Position numbers and translations under genes: made by a program. Shown here one piece after another: positions 54,718 to 64,000 of a stretch of 64,000 nucleotides of DNA; the stretch's first letter is position 1; each line of letters begins with the position of its first letter. Origin of the DNA: Sepiola atlantica. Lineage: Eukaryota; Mollusca; Cephalopoda; Sepiida; Sepiolidae. Below the pieces are notes generated by a model, which saw nothing but the letters and a program-made list of their open reading frames with translations, was not told the DNA's origin and ran no database searches. The stretch is taken from positions 27,679,269 through 27,743,268 of the forward strand of contig OY744525.1 of assembly GCA_963556195.1 (NCBI GenBank), read 5' to 3'.

Positions 54718-55190
54718 GAGACTCTGTTTTGCACCCTGTCAAAGACGGAGAGACTAGTGGTTGGTGCACCAGTCTAGATGTGGCAACATTACTCCATGCA
54801 TTAGCGAATGGTGGCTTTATAGATATATAGGATACTGGCAGGTGTGAGAAGTTTTCTAGCCCGTTAGTAGGAGCCCACCTCCTTTGCAGCAGACTTGGCA
54901 GTATCTTCTATGTATTTATTCCAATTCATTTTGCTTTGAATGTTGGACTCTCAGGAAGAGAGCCAACCAGTCATGACAGTCGGTGGTTGAAAGATTTCTT
55001 ATAATTGTTAAAGGAAAAGAGCTTTGTCTTGTTATCATTGAATGTAACTACCCATTTTTGGCTTCATTCTACTACGGAGTGGAGGTCATTTTTTAAGGAT
55101 TCAGTTATTGCCTTTGATATGCATGCATTCGATTTGCCTGCATGCTGAGAATAGATCATGGTGTCATCAACAAATATACCCATCTCAGAC
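54718..55190 (-). mobile_element. Jockey/CR1-like LINE fragment, copy F
   Basis: Minus strand begins with IFVDDTMIYS (RT motif C, FVDD) at about 55165, then EWSQKWVVTFNDNKTKLFSF, NHRLSW and a decayed region similar to copy B (30100-30435). No 3' tail; truncated both ends. Confidence 0.78.
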
Positions 55191-55737
55191 GCGATCGCAT
55201 CATGGACATCATTTATTTTCTCCTTTCTTTATTACCTTGAATTGCTAATAAATAGTGAGTGCATGGGGGGGGGGGATAGAGAGAAAGAGAGACATGGTCT
55301 CTTGATTAGTTAATTGCAAATTACGGCTAATTCGAACAATCAAAATGGAAGTTTTTTTTAAACATAACTCAGTTCAAAATCTGTATTTTGTTTGTTTAAA
55401 ATATATAGGAAAAAAGCCCCCGGGGAAGAAGAAAAAGAAGAAGAAGAAGAAGAAGAAAAAGAATGATGAAAAGGATGATAATGTCGACCGCCATAAATGC
55501 TGACGTACTTGGTTGAGTGCGTGATGTTGGCATTGGTTAGTAATGCACTTAGTGTCGATTACAAAAATGTGTTGGGCAAGGAAGGGTATCCTTCATAAAA
55601 GTTTTGCTAAAAAAACCTTCATAGATATTTCTATGTGTGCAGATAGCCAGATACCTGGACGGGGGCTAACCAGTATCGATGATGCCCCTCAACCTGCACG
55701 ACAATAAAAAGAACCGATGACGAAGAAGAAGAAGGTG
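55191..55737. other. no gene seen; simple repeats
   Basis: A poly-G run (about 55266), GAGA tracts and a (GAA)n run at 55427-55462. A second AAGAAGAAGAAG run is at 55722. Confidence 0.6.
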
Positions 55738-56155
55738 GATTATTCGGACTACTGTTTTCATCTTGAATGTTATTCTCACAACGTTTCAGCTGATGTAACC
55801 TCCGACCTTCTTCAGATGTATTTGGTGGTAAGTGCTAAGTGATAATCAGTTCTAAGCGACAATCTTCTGGAGGTTGAAGGTTCAATCCTAACTAAAGGCG
55901 ATACTATAAATGCACTTAAGAATTACCTAAGATTTCTACCTAGTCATGACTGACGGAATGATAGCAGTCTACTCTTGTGGATTAAATAAAGGGTTCCGTT
56001 TGAAATTCTATATAGATTTCCGAGTTTAACAAAGATTCATGAATTTGACGAGAAACGCCTGAAGAAGATCAGAGGTCACATCGGCCGAAACGTTGTGAGA
56101 ATAACATCTAAAATAAGAACAGTAGTCCAAATAATACAAATAGTCGAACAAGAAT
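55738..56155. mobile_element. tRNA-cored foldback element, copy 3
   Basis: Left GGATTATTCGGACTACTGTT, TTATTCTCACAACGTTTC, TAACCTCCGACCTTCTTCAG; right CTGAAGAAGATCAGAGGTCA, ATCGGCCGAAACGTTGTGAG, AACAGTAGTCCAAATAAT. Here the tRNA-like core (55832-55912) is on the plus strand, opposite to copy 2, within otherwise similar arms. Confidence 0.88.
55832..55912 (+). other. tRNA-Arg-like core in foldback copy 3
   Basis: AAGTGCTAAGTGATAATCAG and GAAGGTTCAATCCT (B box) align with the core at 42600-42695. The A-box end has been lost. Confidence 0.55.
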
Positions 56156-57159
56156 GCTATTTCAAACTGCGGTCAGAGTCTTTTATAGATATACTTGGAC
56201 GCACTGAAAAGAATATTCTACATTTTGATTTTTTATTGAATTTTCTTAATTTACGAACAATGAAAAAAAAAAAAAAATGTAAAGTGCTTTATGTGATGAT
56301 GATGATGATGATGATAATGATGATGATTGAGGGCAAATATTTAGCAATTGCTAACTTCACCTTAGGAATTGTTTAAATGGATTCTGGTTTGGATTCAATA
56401 TAAACGATGGTCGCGTCCCTGGATGTACCAAGAACAACGATAACAATTTATATGTGATAAATAGCGTAATAGAAGAAAATGTATGTTATGAAGTAAAGAG
56501 ATAAAAACAAGGTTAACAAACAAAACTTATTTATATATTCATGTTGGCTGTAACGATAGAGATAACAGCAGTAGCAGCAGTAGTCGTTAAAGGTCTTTAG
56601 CTGTAGGTAGTGGTTCTTTGGTGAATTCTCTACCCTCGCTGTGAACGCTGTTACGGTTGTTGTTTATTAATTTTCAGAGTAACAACGATATGGGTTTGTC
56701 AGCGTGAAAGAAATCACTTTTTGGTTAGCGAGCGGTTGTTTATATTGGAACCAGCTGATTCTCAGAGCTACCCAGAGAAACCGTTTCAAACGAGCGGGAA
56801 TCTGTTTCATTAGTAGAGAATTTGCAAGTCCACACCTACATGTGAGATAATGTTTTTATTTCGGGACTTCATGCTGAGATTGTGTGGACGTCAGACAGAG
56901 CGATTGATTTAAGTGCATTCCATTTCCACTAGGTACAAAAAGAGGAAGAAGAGAAGAGAAAAGGAAAGAAGAGAAAGGAGTAAGCTGAACAAATGGAGAA
57001 GGAAAGAGAGTAGTTTATACACGTTAGTATATTTTTCACGTTTATTTGTATCGCGTGCATCGTTACAATATGTCACAAATGAAGAGGACAAAGATCTTGT
57101 TCATTTAGTCGAACACGTGAATGACATGTTTACTCTGTTATTTTATTTCTGTAACATGA
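56156..57159. other. no gene seen; 3' flank of protease gene
   Basis: Contains a (GATGAT)n run at 56297-56330 and CAG/GCAGTAGCAG bits near 56565. On the minus strand an AATAAA signal (plus 57142-57147) lies just downstream of the protease stop codon. Confidence 0.5.
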
Positions 57160-57348
57160 TCATGTTGCAAATATATTTATGGTTAATGACTTCATCAGAC
57201 TCTTTCTTAAGATCCAATCTTTATAGAACGAAACCCTGGAAAATACAGAAAGTCCTTCTCGACAATCCCATCCATATGACACGATTCCGATGAGGACGTT
57301 ACGCCCATCTCTTTTGCGGCGACAGACCAAAGGTCCACCTGAATCACC
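57160..57348 (-). CDS. trypsin-fold (S1) serine protease, last exon
   Basis: Final coding exon, 62 codons plus stop. It begins right after a T-rich tract ending TTTTGCAG (splice acceptor) with GDSGGPLVC: the Ser of GDSGG is the catalytic Ser195 in chymotrypsin numbering. [10 protein letters not shown] follows, the S1-pocket strand with Gly216 in VSYG and the Cys220-type cysteine, then [11 protein letters not shown], the C-terminal helix signature. A basic tail [14 protein letters not shown] extends past the usual end. The position normally Gly226 reads Ser and Pro225 reads Leu, unusual in the family. The phase-0 intron before GDSGG is the classic S1 arrangement and joins this exon to 61860-62002. 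An AATAAA signal follows closely. S1 proteases cleave peptide bonds, usually extracellularly; the substrate is unknown. Confidence 0.9.
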   Translation of the reverse strand, partial: GDSGGPLVCRRKRDGRNVLIGIVSYGWDCREGLSVFSRVSFYKDWILRKSLMKSLTINIFAT

Positions 57349-57690
57349 CTGCAAAACAACAACAAAAAAGAAAATGAAATTTCACTTTTGATAAATTGAT
57401 TAGGTAAAACTGCACTTTAACGGCGTCGCTAATCAACGCGTATTTCTAAGGCAATGTTTTTCTTATGACTAAATTTTGTTTTATTATTTATTCAATTAGC
57501 AATGATGTCTCGTGGAAAAGGCATGAATCAGGTTGTTCATGAACTATCTGCCATATTGTTGTATTAGTTGTATCTATCCGGTGTTGCCCAGAAGTAAAAG
57601 TAAAAATCACTGACTTTTTATAAACAAACAGAAATTCATTTTGGTGATTTTAATATCGTAAACAAATTATTTTGTGAAATACATATTTTC

Positions 57691-57741
<51 letters not shown>

Positions 57742-57981
57742 GATAGAGAGAGAGAGAGAGTAAGAAATATTTTATGCTTTATATGTATCTTTTATGTATT
57801 TTTTAATATATTTTATATATTTTCAAAGCTAAATTTTATTACCTGCAGTAATGTCATTGCGGTAATAGTCCTCTGAGGAGAAGATTTTCTTTGAAAACTC
57901 ATGAGTTAAGGACGCAGTATCACTCCTTGTTTTTGAACTTTAATAAAATCTGATTAATTTCTCATTTTATTATGTCATTCA

Positions 57982-58026
<45 letters not shown>

Positions 58027-61000
58027 GTGTGTGTGTATATATTTGTTGTTGTGTTTATATATACATGCATTATATTGTGTTTATGTCTGTGTATATTTGT
58101 ATTTGTGTAGTGAAAAGCTCGAAATAAATGACCTTGTGTTACATATACTAAATATATATTGTTATGGGTTCTCTTTTATAGAAGACCTCTATGCAGATTT
58201 TTACTAACTTCTTGAGAGAGAGAGAGAGAAAGAGAGAGAGAGAAAGAGAGAGATAGATAACATATGAATGTTCCAATGGCAACGTGCATTTAGTATAGTG
58301 TGTGTTGACTACATGCATTCAACCAATAGGTTTTTTATCCATAGGACTCTTCTTCAGTTAGTCTGTTTTTTAGCCAATTTATTAATAGTAAATTGTTCTT
58401 GTTGGTGTTTACTGATGTCCAACATGACACTTTTAAATTCCTCCATTTTCGTCATTTAAAATAGGTTATCGACGGTTTCATGTTTTTTTACACGGTCGTA
58501 ACTTTTCCTACTGGAAGATAAATTATTCACTTCTTAGCAAGAGAAAAAAGTAACCTTGTTCAAACTTATTTACGTGATCTTGATTAAACAATAACAGTCT
58601 ATGAAAATCGACAAAACTTTTTTTTTTTCCGTGGTCGAACGATTAAGATTTCAAAACCTCGTGTTATGAATGACTTGAAATATTTTTCATCCACCTCAAG
58701 AATGAAAACCACTTTAAAAAAAATCCTATTTTCTGACGTTGGAGACTTTCTATACACACTGTCTAGAAGAGTTCATATAGTCACAAAATATGGTAGATCA
58801 CAATCATACCATAACACTATGCCAACATATTCATGCACATATTTGAAACTTAACTACTACAAAACTTCCCACTCAAACCCTCTCACTACTACCACTACAG
58901 CGACAATATTTTCTTCATTTGGCCACACAGCCTTACCAACCTAATAGACTTCCAGCAATACACCAACAATTACCATACCACTATCAAATTCACCATGGAA
59001 CACTCATATGACTCCATTCCATTTTTATACGTTACAGTCAAATCCCACAAAAATAGCATCATCCGTCTGCAAGAAACCCACAGATAACCACAAATTCCAC
59101 ATTTAACAGTAACCACCCTTTAAACCTGAAACAAAACCGATCATATAAAGTTTGTGCATAAACATTAAATGCATATGCTAATCCCCCCCCCCTAGATTTC
59201 ATACACGACATCACCAATCTTGCACAACAATTCCTGATCAGCCAATACCCCATCAAATACATCAAGAAAAACATAAAAAAAAACTGCAAGAATAGAAAGA
59301 CAACAACTGAAATAAAAAACACCACATCCTTTCATCATGGGCAACACATGCATAAATTCATAACTAACCAAACCAAAACTGTTAACAACCTAGAAACAAA
59401 TCCTACTATAAAGTACATCTTCAGCCTACCTACAATTAATGCAATTAGGCAATTACCCATTTGTGCAGCCATACCTACTCGCTCACACAAACACACACAG
59501 TACACTCTGCAACACGGTAATTACAAATGCAACAAACCCAGATGCCTAGTATGCACACATATAAAACCACACTCCTTTTTAACATACCTAACACCAGCAT
59601 CCAACTCCAACCCCAACACATAACATGCGACAACTTCAAAGCTGTATATTTATTGTTCTATTTGTGATAACAGAGATTTTATTGGTGAGACCAAAATTCC
59701 ATTCCGATCTCGTCTCAACAACCATAAAACATCCATTCGACAAAAATATTCTTTCGTGCTACTAGCAGGACATTACAACCTACCAGGACACACACTAGAC
59801 AACATCAAGTGTCTCCTAATAGACTCTACGAAAATATGCAAACTGAAAGAGATCCAATGGATCCTAAAATTCAACACACACATCACAGGACTTAATACAG
59901 ACCTAGGTGTCCTGAACACCTATAAATAGATCCACAACCGACAATAATAAAATATAATTTAAATAATATATATATTATATAATAAAATGTATTATATAAT
60001 AACACAATACTTCAACAACTATAACATCTAAATACTTCCATTACAGACAAAATCACTATAATTATAACCTATACACACAAACTATTACCATTAAACGTTG
60101 TCTTAAAGAATCAATAAAATAATATATCACAGTCATAGCATAAAACATAAAATAATTATAACCTAAATAAAGAAAATCACTATTGCTTTAACCTATACAG
60201 ACAAACCATTAACATTAAAAGTTTTCTTAAAGAATAAATAAAGTGATATACTACAGTAATAGCATAAAAACATACGATCGAATTATCATAATAAGTTGTA
60301 TTTACTTTCAGTAAAAGATCGTTTACAAAACATAAGAAGTAGAACTAATTTCCGCAGTACTTGTTTCAAAAGTTTAAATATTAATAGGCGGCCACTAACA
60401 ATCTCGAAAAAATAAATAATTAAATTAATCAAAATCAGTTTTAATTAGTAGATAATATTAGATTTCAACAGACTCGCAGACAATAATTCATTAATACACA
60501 GTAACAACTAAACAAGATTTAGTAGCACGTTACGTAACACACATTATAATAACATCATATATTGCAACTGAAGCTGGACGAAAAGTAGGTGCGCACGCAT
60601 TAGTCCGACTATCTAATGTAAACAAATAAACAAATTAATCACCAAGCTCAAATATTTCCTCTTCTTTATTATAAAAAATATATATTAATTAAAATACTGA
60701 GTTATTCTGGCTTAACAGAAATCGATATCTCAGTCATTTATTTTATTTACAATAACAAAAGTATCCCCAGATTTCTAGTATTACAGTATTTGATAACAGT
60801 TGAAATCACTTTGCTCTATCAAAAAAAAACTATTTACATTTGAATTTTCACTGCCAACGTCTGTTGGTTTTCTCTGTAATTTCAGTGTCTATAAACTTAC
60901 CCAAGGTTTAATTACTCTCCGTACCCTTCCAGTCAACGTCTAGTTTAAGCTCTCCCTGCCGCTATGGTTTCAGTGGTCCCTAACTTTTCACACGACCCAC

Positions 61001-61859
61001 AGCGGAAGTGGAAGCTAGAGCCCTCCACACACCACATACTGGACTGGTTTAAGTCAATAATCAAATAAACATAAAAAACTAATAACAGCCTCTGAACAAA
61101 GTTAAACAACACTTAGCTGACTCTTAAACATATTAGTTAAAGTAAAAAAAAGACTCTATCTTAACAGAACATGAGATCACAAACACAAAATACCATCGTC
61201 ATCGTTTTTTTATTTAAAAAAACATGAGACGACTCATAACCAGATGGAAAGTGGTCTTATGTCCTGCAAAAAACTCACCTGATAATTATACTTAAATAAT
61301 TAAATAATCACATTTATTTTTATATAAAAAATAACAACCTCTAAACATATTTAAACAACACTCATTTAACTCCCGATCCTTACCCCCAATAAACATATGG
61401 CCGATCAATTTTTAGCACATTGATGCCCCGCACATTTTTGTTTTTCCTCTTCTCTAATTATTCCCGATGAAGAACGCAGGGCGTTTGAAATATTGAATTA
61501 TAATAATAAAAATATTAATAAAACAAAAAACATCACCCATCATTTTCAAAATAAATACGTGGAATACAAAACTAACTCTCTATATCTCTCTCACACAGTG
61601 CTTGATAGCGAAAGAATTATCGGGCCAGATCGAATATGTGATTTATGATAACGATTGGAATCTACTTAAAAAAAATCTAAATAACAAAGACTAAAAGTTT
61701 CCGTATGCCACTGGCTTATTAAAATCAAGTATCGATTTGTCAGAGGCATTGCGTTTTAGGTCTAACTTGGAAAATCCGACTGACTTAATTGTATATAGTA
61801 GATATAGTGCATGTGTGCGTGTGAAATACATCTTTAGCAAACTGTCATTTAAAACTCAC
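57349..61859 (-). other. 4.5-kb intron of the serine protease gene
   Basis: Bounded by GAG|GTGAGT (donor, at 61859) and TTTTGCAG (acceptor, at 57349). It holds (TA)n runs at 57695-57740 and 57985-58022, (GA)n at 57740-57760 and 58213-58255, and a Penelope-like element on the opposite strand (58660-59935). The remaining AT-rich sequence (59940-61859) shows no gene. Confidence 0.85.
58660..59935 (+). mobile_element. Penelope-like element remnant (RT end and GIY-YIG endonuclease)
   Basis: Plus strand, several frames. The RT palm is recognisable from TMPTYSCTYLKL (family: GT.MAPTYAN.FM) through SDNIFFIWPHSLTNLIDFQQ and TIKFTMEHSYDSIPFL (about 58930-59040), where Y-x-DD is changed to S-D-N. A decayed connection region follows, then a frame with KCNKPRCLVC (59525-59555), the Cys pair before the endonuclease. 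The GIY-YIG domain at 59630-59930 reads LYIYCSICDN, DFIGETKIPFRSRLNNH, AGHYNLPGHTLDNIKC and KLKEIQWILKF. Penelope elements carry exactly RT plus GIY-YIG. It lies antisense in the protease intron and is non-functional. Confidence 0.85.
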
Positions 61860-62002
61860 CTCACATGTCGCTTGCGTGTCCATAACAAATTGTCCTGCGC
61901 ACACGTTGTGGCCTGTCACTGTTGGACTTAAGTGATGACAATGGTCAAAGGTCAGCAGAGGAACTTTGGCGTAGAATAAATAAGGGGAGATCGGACTTTC
62001 TA
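61860..62002 (-). CDS. trypsin-fold (S1) serine protease, penultimate exon
   Basis: 143-bp exon with a clear acceptor (TTTTTGCCTTTCAG, minus strand) and donor (GAG|GTGAGT). Two leading bases complete a split codon, then 47 codons: AKVPLLTFDHC (family pattern: ..A.VPLL....C) and VTGHNVCAGQFVMDTQATCE (family: ....MLCAG.......D.CQ). It joins in phase 0 to GDSGG of the last exon. The Cys pairs expected of S1 proteases (Cys168-, 182- and 191-like) are all present. The specificity position 189, three residues before the final Glu, is Ala, not the Asp of trypsins, so cleavage after Lys/Arg is not expected. Upstream exons with the catalytic His and Asp were not found up to 64000 and presumably lie beyond it. 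Confidence 0.9.
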
Positions 62003-63490
62003 CTGAAAGGCAAAAACACAAATGGATTGTTAGTTGTCAGGAATTAAGTCTTACAAACATAATGGGTTTATTATCTTATTACAATGGTGGTAGGTAGGTA
62101 GCATTTGGCCACAAGGAATTGTCACAAGCGCCTGTTTATTAGGAAAGAATTTAACTTAGTTGATTTAGAAAAGGATAATATTATTAATATTACTAGTGGA
62201 AACAATTAAAAAAAACCCTAAGAAATCTTGCTCCCACTCCTGAACACCTTTATAAGTAGTGTTAATCGAATTTCTAAATATCTGTAAGTATTAATTATTT
62301 TGTTCTATAGTTTAAAAAAAAAATTAATAAACATTTAAACGTTCGTATTCCTTCATAACTAAGAAATATAACAAATTGAGCCTAAGTGCGTAAAGGCGAG
62401 GATTCTTTTTTCAATTTTGGAATTTTGGAAAATTTAAAATAATTGTGTTTATACGCAAACACTGGAACAGTATGCACTATTTTATAGTAATTAAAAAAAA
62501 GAAGTAATACCCGTAAGAATATCAGCGTTTAATTAGAGTAGTAAGCGAATGATTGGACGTGATTAATAAATGATATATTTAAATTGGATTTCAGTGAAAA
62601 ATAAAAAGTAAATAAAATGTATAAATAACATGTTATGGGCGATGCTTCATTTTATTATGTTGTATACCTAATCTATGACGATGGATCAGTTCGGTCTGCC
62701 GCTTTCTCTCTAGGCGACTACTGAAAATCAAATCACTCATTTTGGATCAACGAAACTAAACTATTTAGTAATATATTTTTTAAAAACAAAATGTATGGCC
62801 CGTTTTGCTATGAATATTGTATGAATTTCTTCTTGTTCTTTATATATTTTGTAATCTGAAAACGAAATTTCATTATTTGTTGTTTTAATAGCCGCCCACA
62901 TGCTAGTCGGTGTAGTAATTAATATAACCCTATGTAGCGCACGGTGTAAGACGAAACAGTGACCCTAATGAGATTCATACCATATTTATGTTATGGTGTT
63001 CTGGGTCGAAGGAAGAGAACTTATTACTGTGGAAGGATTACTCGCTCCTACTTCCACGTTGAAATTAGTAATCAAAGAGAAAACGGCCGATAGGATAAAA
63101 TATGAAATTCGCTTAATTCTAACGAAATACATCTATAATTTCTGAAAACATGCATCAATAATCAGATTAAAGAGCATATGAAGCAGACTTCTATATGTAG
63201 CTTTCGTTTACGGAGCTATACTGGTCATTAAAATAGGTGAAAGTTTGACTTTACTTTACATATAAGATACTACCATAATTCTCAATTTCTGAAATAAAAG
63301 AAGCTTTGAAAATATGACGTAATACCCTTATAAATTGCGACGTAGTTTCGGTTACAGATATACACCAAAGTTAAATGATGAAGTAGAGAAAATTGAGTAC
63401 AAAAAAAAGAAAGGAAGTGAAGTGATATTAAAAAGAGATTTGCCTCATTTCAACATGAGTGAATTGACTTTTATTTATAGATGTGCAACC
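62003..63490 (-). other. upstream intron of the protease gene, no exon identified
   Basis: AT-rich. Candidate acceptor-like TTTTCAG sites occur, for example near 62725 on the minus strand, but the attached frames do not show S1 motifs. Confidence 0.45.
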
Positions 63491-63920
63491 GCAAAATATC
63501 GTAACAGTAAACTTCAAGTACTTAAACCTTGAATTACGGCTACAATAAACTTTACTTGAATTTCAGTGTAGCGGTAATAATTCTTTGGATCACGATCTAC
63601 TGCAAACTTCAAGCAGTGGAACGTTTAATTTCGCGTTACAGTAAGCATGAAATATATAAACCTTGAATTACGCGCTACAGTTCACTTCAAATATATAAAC
63701 CTTGAATTTACGTAAAGAAGTACATTTTAAGTACATAAATCTTAAATTACACGTTACACTTAACTTTAAGTATAAAGAAATTTGAATTGTGCGCTACTGT
63801 AAACTTCAAGTGCGTAGAACTTGAATTACTCAAAGCAGTACACTTCAAGTACGCATATCTTAAATTAATTTGACTTTTAATCACGTACTACAGTAAACAT
63901 TAAATATATAACCCTCTGCA
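63490..63920. repeat. degenerate minisatellite, unit about 40 bp
   Basis: About ten imperfect copies of TACAGTAAACTTCAAGTACA followed by TAAACCTTGAATTACGCGC; clear units start near 63495, 63635, 63673, 63756, 63793 and 63833. Confidence 0.82.
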
Positions 63921-64000
63921 GAAAATATGGCACAATAAAAAGAAAAGAATAAAAAATTCTATCCATACAAAAATAATTAATTTTTATCGACGACTTTAGA

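Noticed and set aside
56060..56130. Hammerhead ribozyme in the foldback arms (CTGAAGA, a pairable GGTCG/CGGCC stem, then GAAAC)
   Set aside because: The CUGANGA and GAAA boxes and stem II can be drawn, but no matching stem III with a NUH cleavage site and no stem I are found at the right places. A covariance-model search would settle it.
62640..62735. Further protease exon (acceptor-like TTTTCAG and donor-like GTATAC on the minus strand)
   Set aside because: The enclosed short frame shows no S1 protease motif.
62940..63065. Protease exon reading VEVGASNP on the minus strand
   Set aside because: Faint resemblance to an S1 strand only; no splice sites in phase and stops follow.

Overview
The window is eukaryotic and almost wholly repetitive. 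It is AT-rich, with spliced exons of one host gene, many retrotransposon remnants and long microsatellites; there are no operons or bacterial features. The mix (Tx1-, RTE- and Jockey/CR1-like LINEs, an R2-superclade LINE, Gypsy, Penelope, hAT, Helitron, foldback MITEs, C2H2 zinc-finger fragments) fits an invertebrate animal. A lophotrochozoan, perhaps a cephalopod mollusc, is my guess; the sequence alone does not prove it.

Host genes. The only convincing host gene is on the minus strand at the right: two exons of a trypsin-fold (S1) serine protease (61860-62002 and 57160-57348) joined by a 4.5-kb intron that carries a broken Penelope-like element. The rest of that gene should lie beyond the window. 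Two short C2H2 zinc-finger fragments (36260-36399 and 38590-38694, minus) are the only other host-like coding pieces, and both sit against a copy of the same R2-type retrotransposon.

Layout. 0-7.5 kb: small MITEs, a Tx1-like LINE split by a hAT element, a 5'-truncated LINE and a TIR element. 7.5-20.4 kb: a mariner-like transposase remnant followed by a 45-bp satellite array (about 8 kb), interrupted by a complete Gypsy element (13517-17938) that is itself interrupted by a SINE. 20.4-24 kb: SINEs with U2-snRNA-like heads and a foldback element. 24-28.7 kb: a 5'-truncated Gypsy element lying between 116-bp inverted arms. 29-31.4 kb: RTE-like and Jockey/CR1-like LINE ends and a 16-bp minisatellite. 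31.7-38.7 kb: a near full-length R2-superclade element, zinc-finger fragments, a 185-bp direct duplication and a second, truncated R2-type copy. 40-44.7 kb: U2-headed SINEs, a LINE end, foldbacks and a Helitron. 44.7-48.2 kb: a cluster of foldback elements. 49-56.2 kb: a second hAT copy, the longest LINE of the Jockey/CR1-like family, an RTE end with a nested SINE, a second Tx1-like element and a third tRNA-cored foldback. 56.2-64 kb: the protease exons, the Penelope remnant and a 40-bp degenerate minisatellite at the right edge.

Almost every transposon gene here is broken by frameshifts, stops or insertions. The main points of interest are a SINE family with a U2 snRNA head, a foldback family with a tRNA-Arg-like core, and the repeated contact between an R2-type element and zinc-finger coding sequence. 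All identities were judged by eye from translation and repeat comparison; no database search was made.
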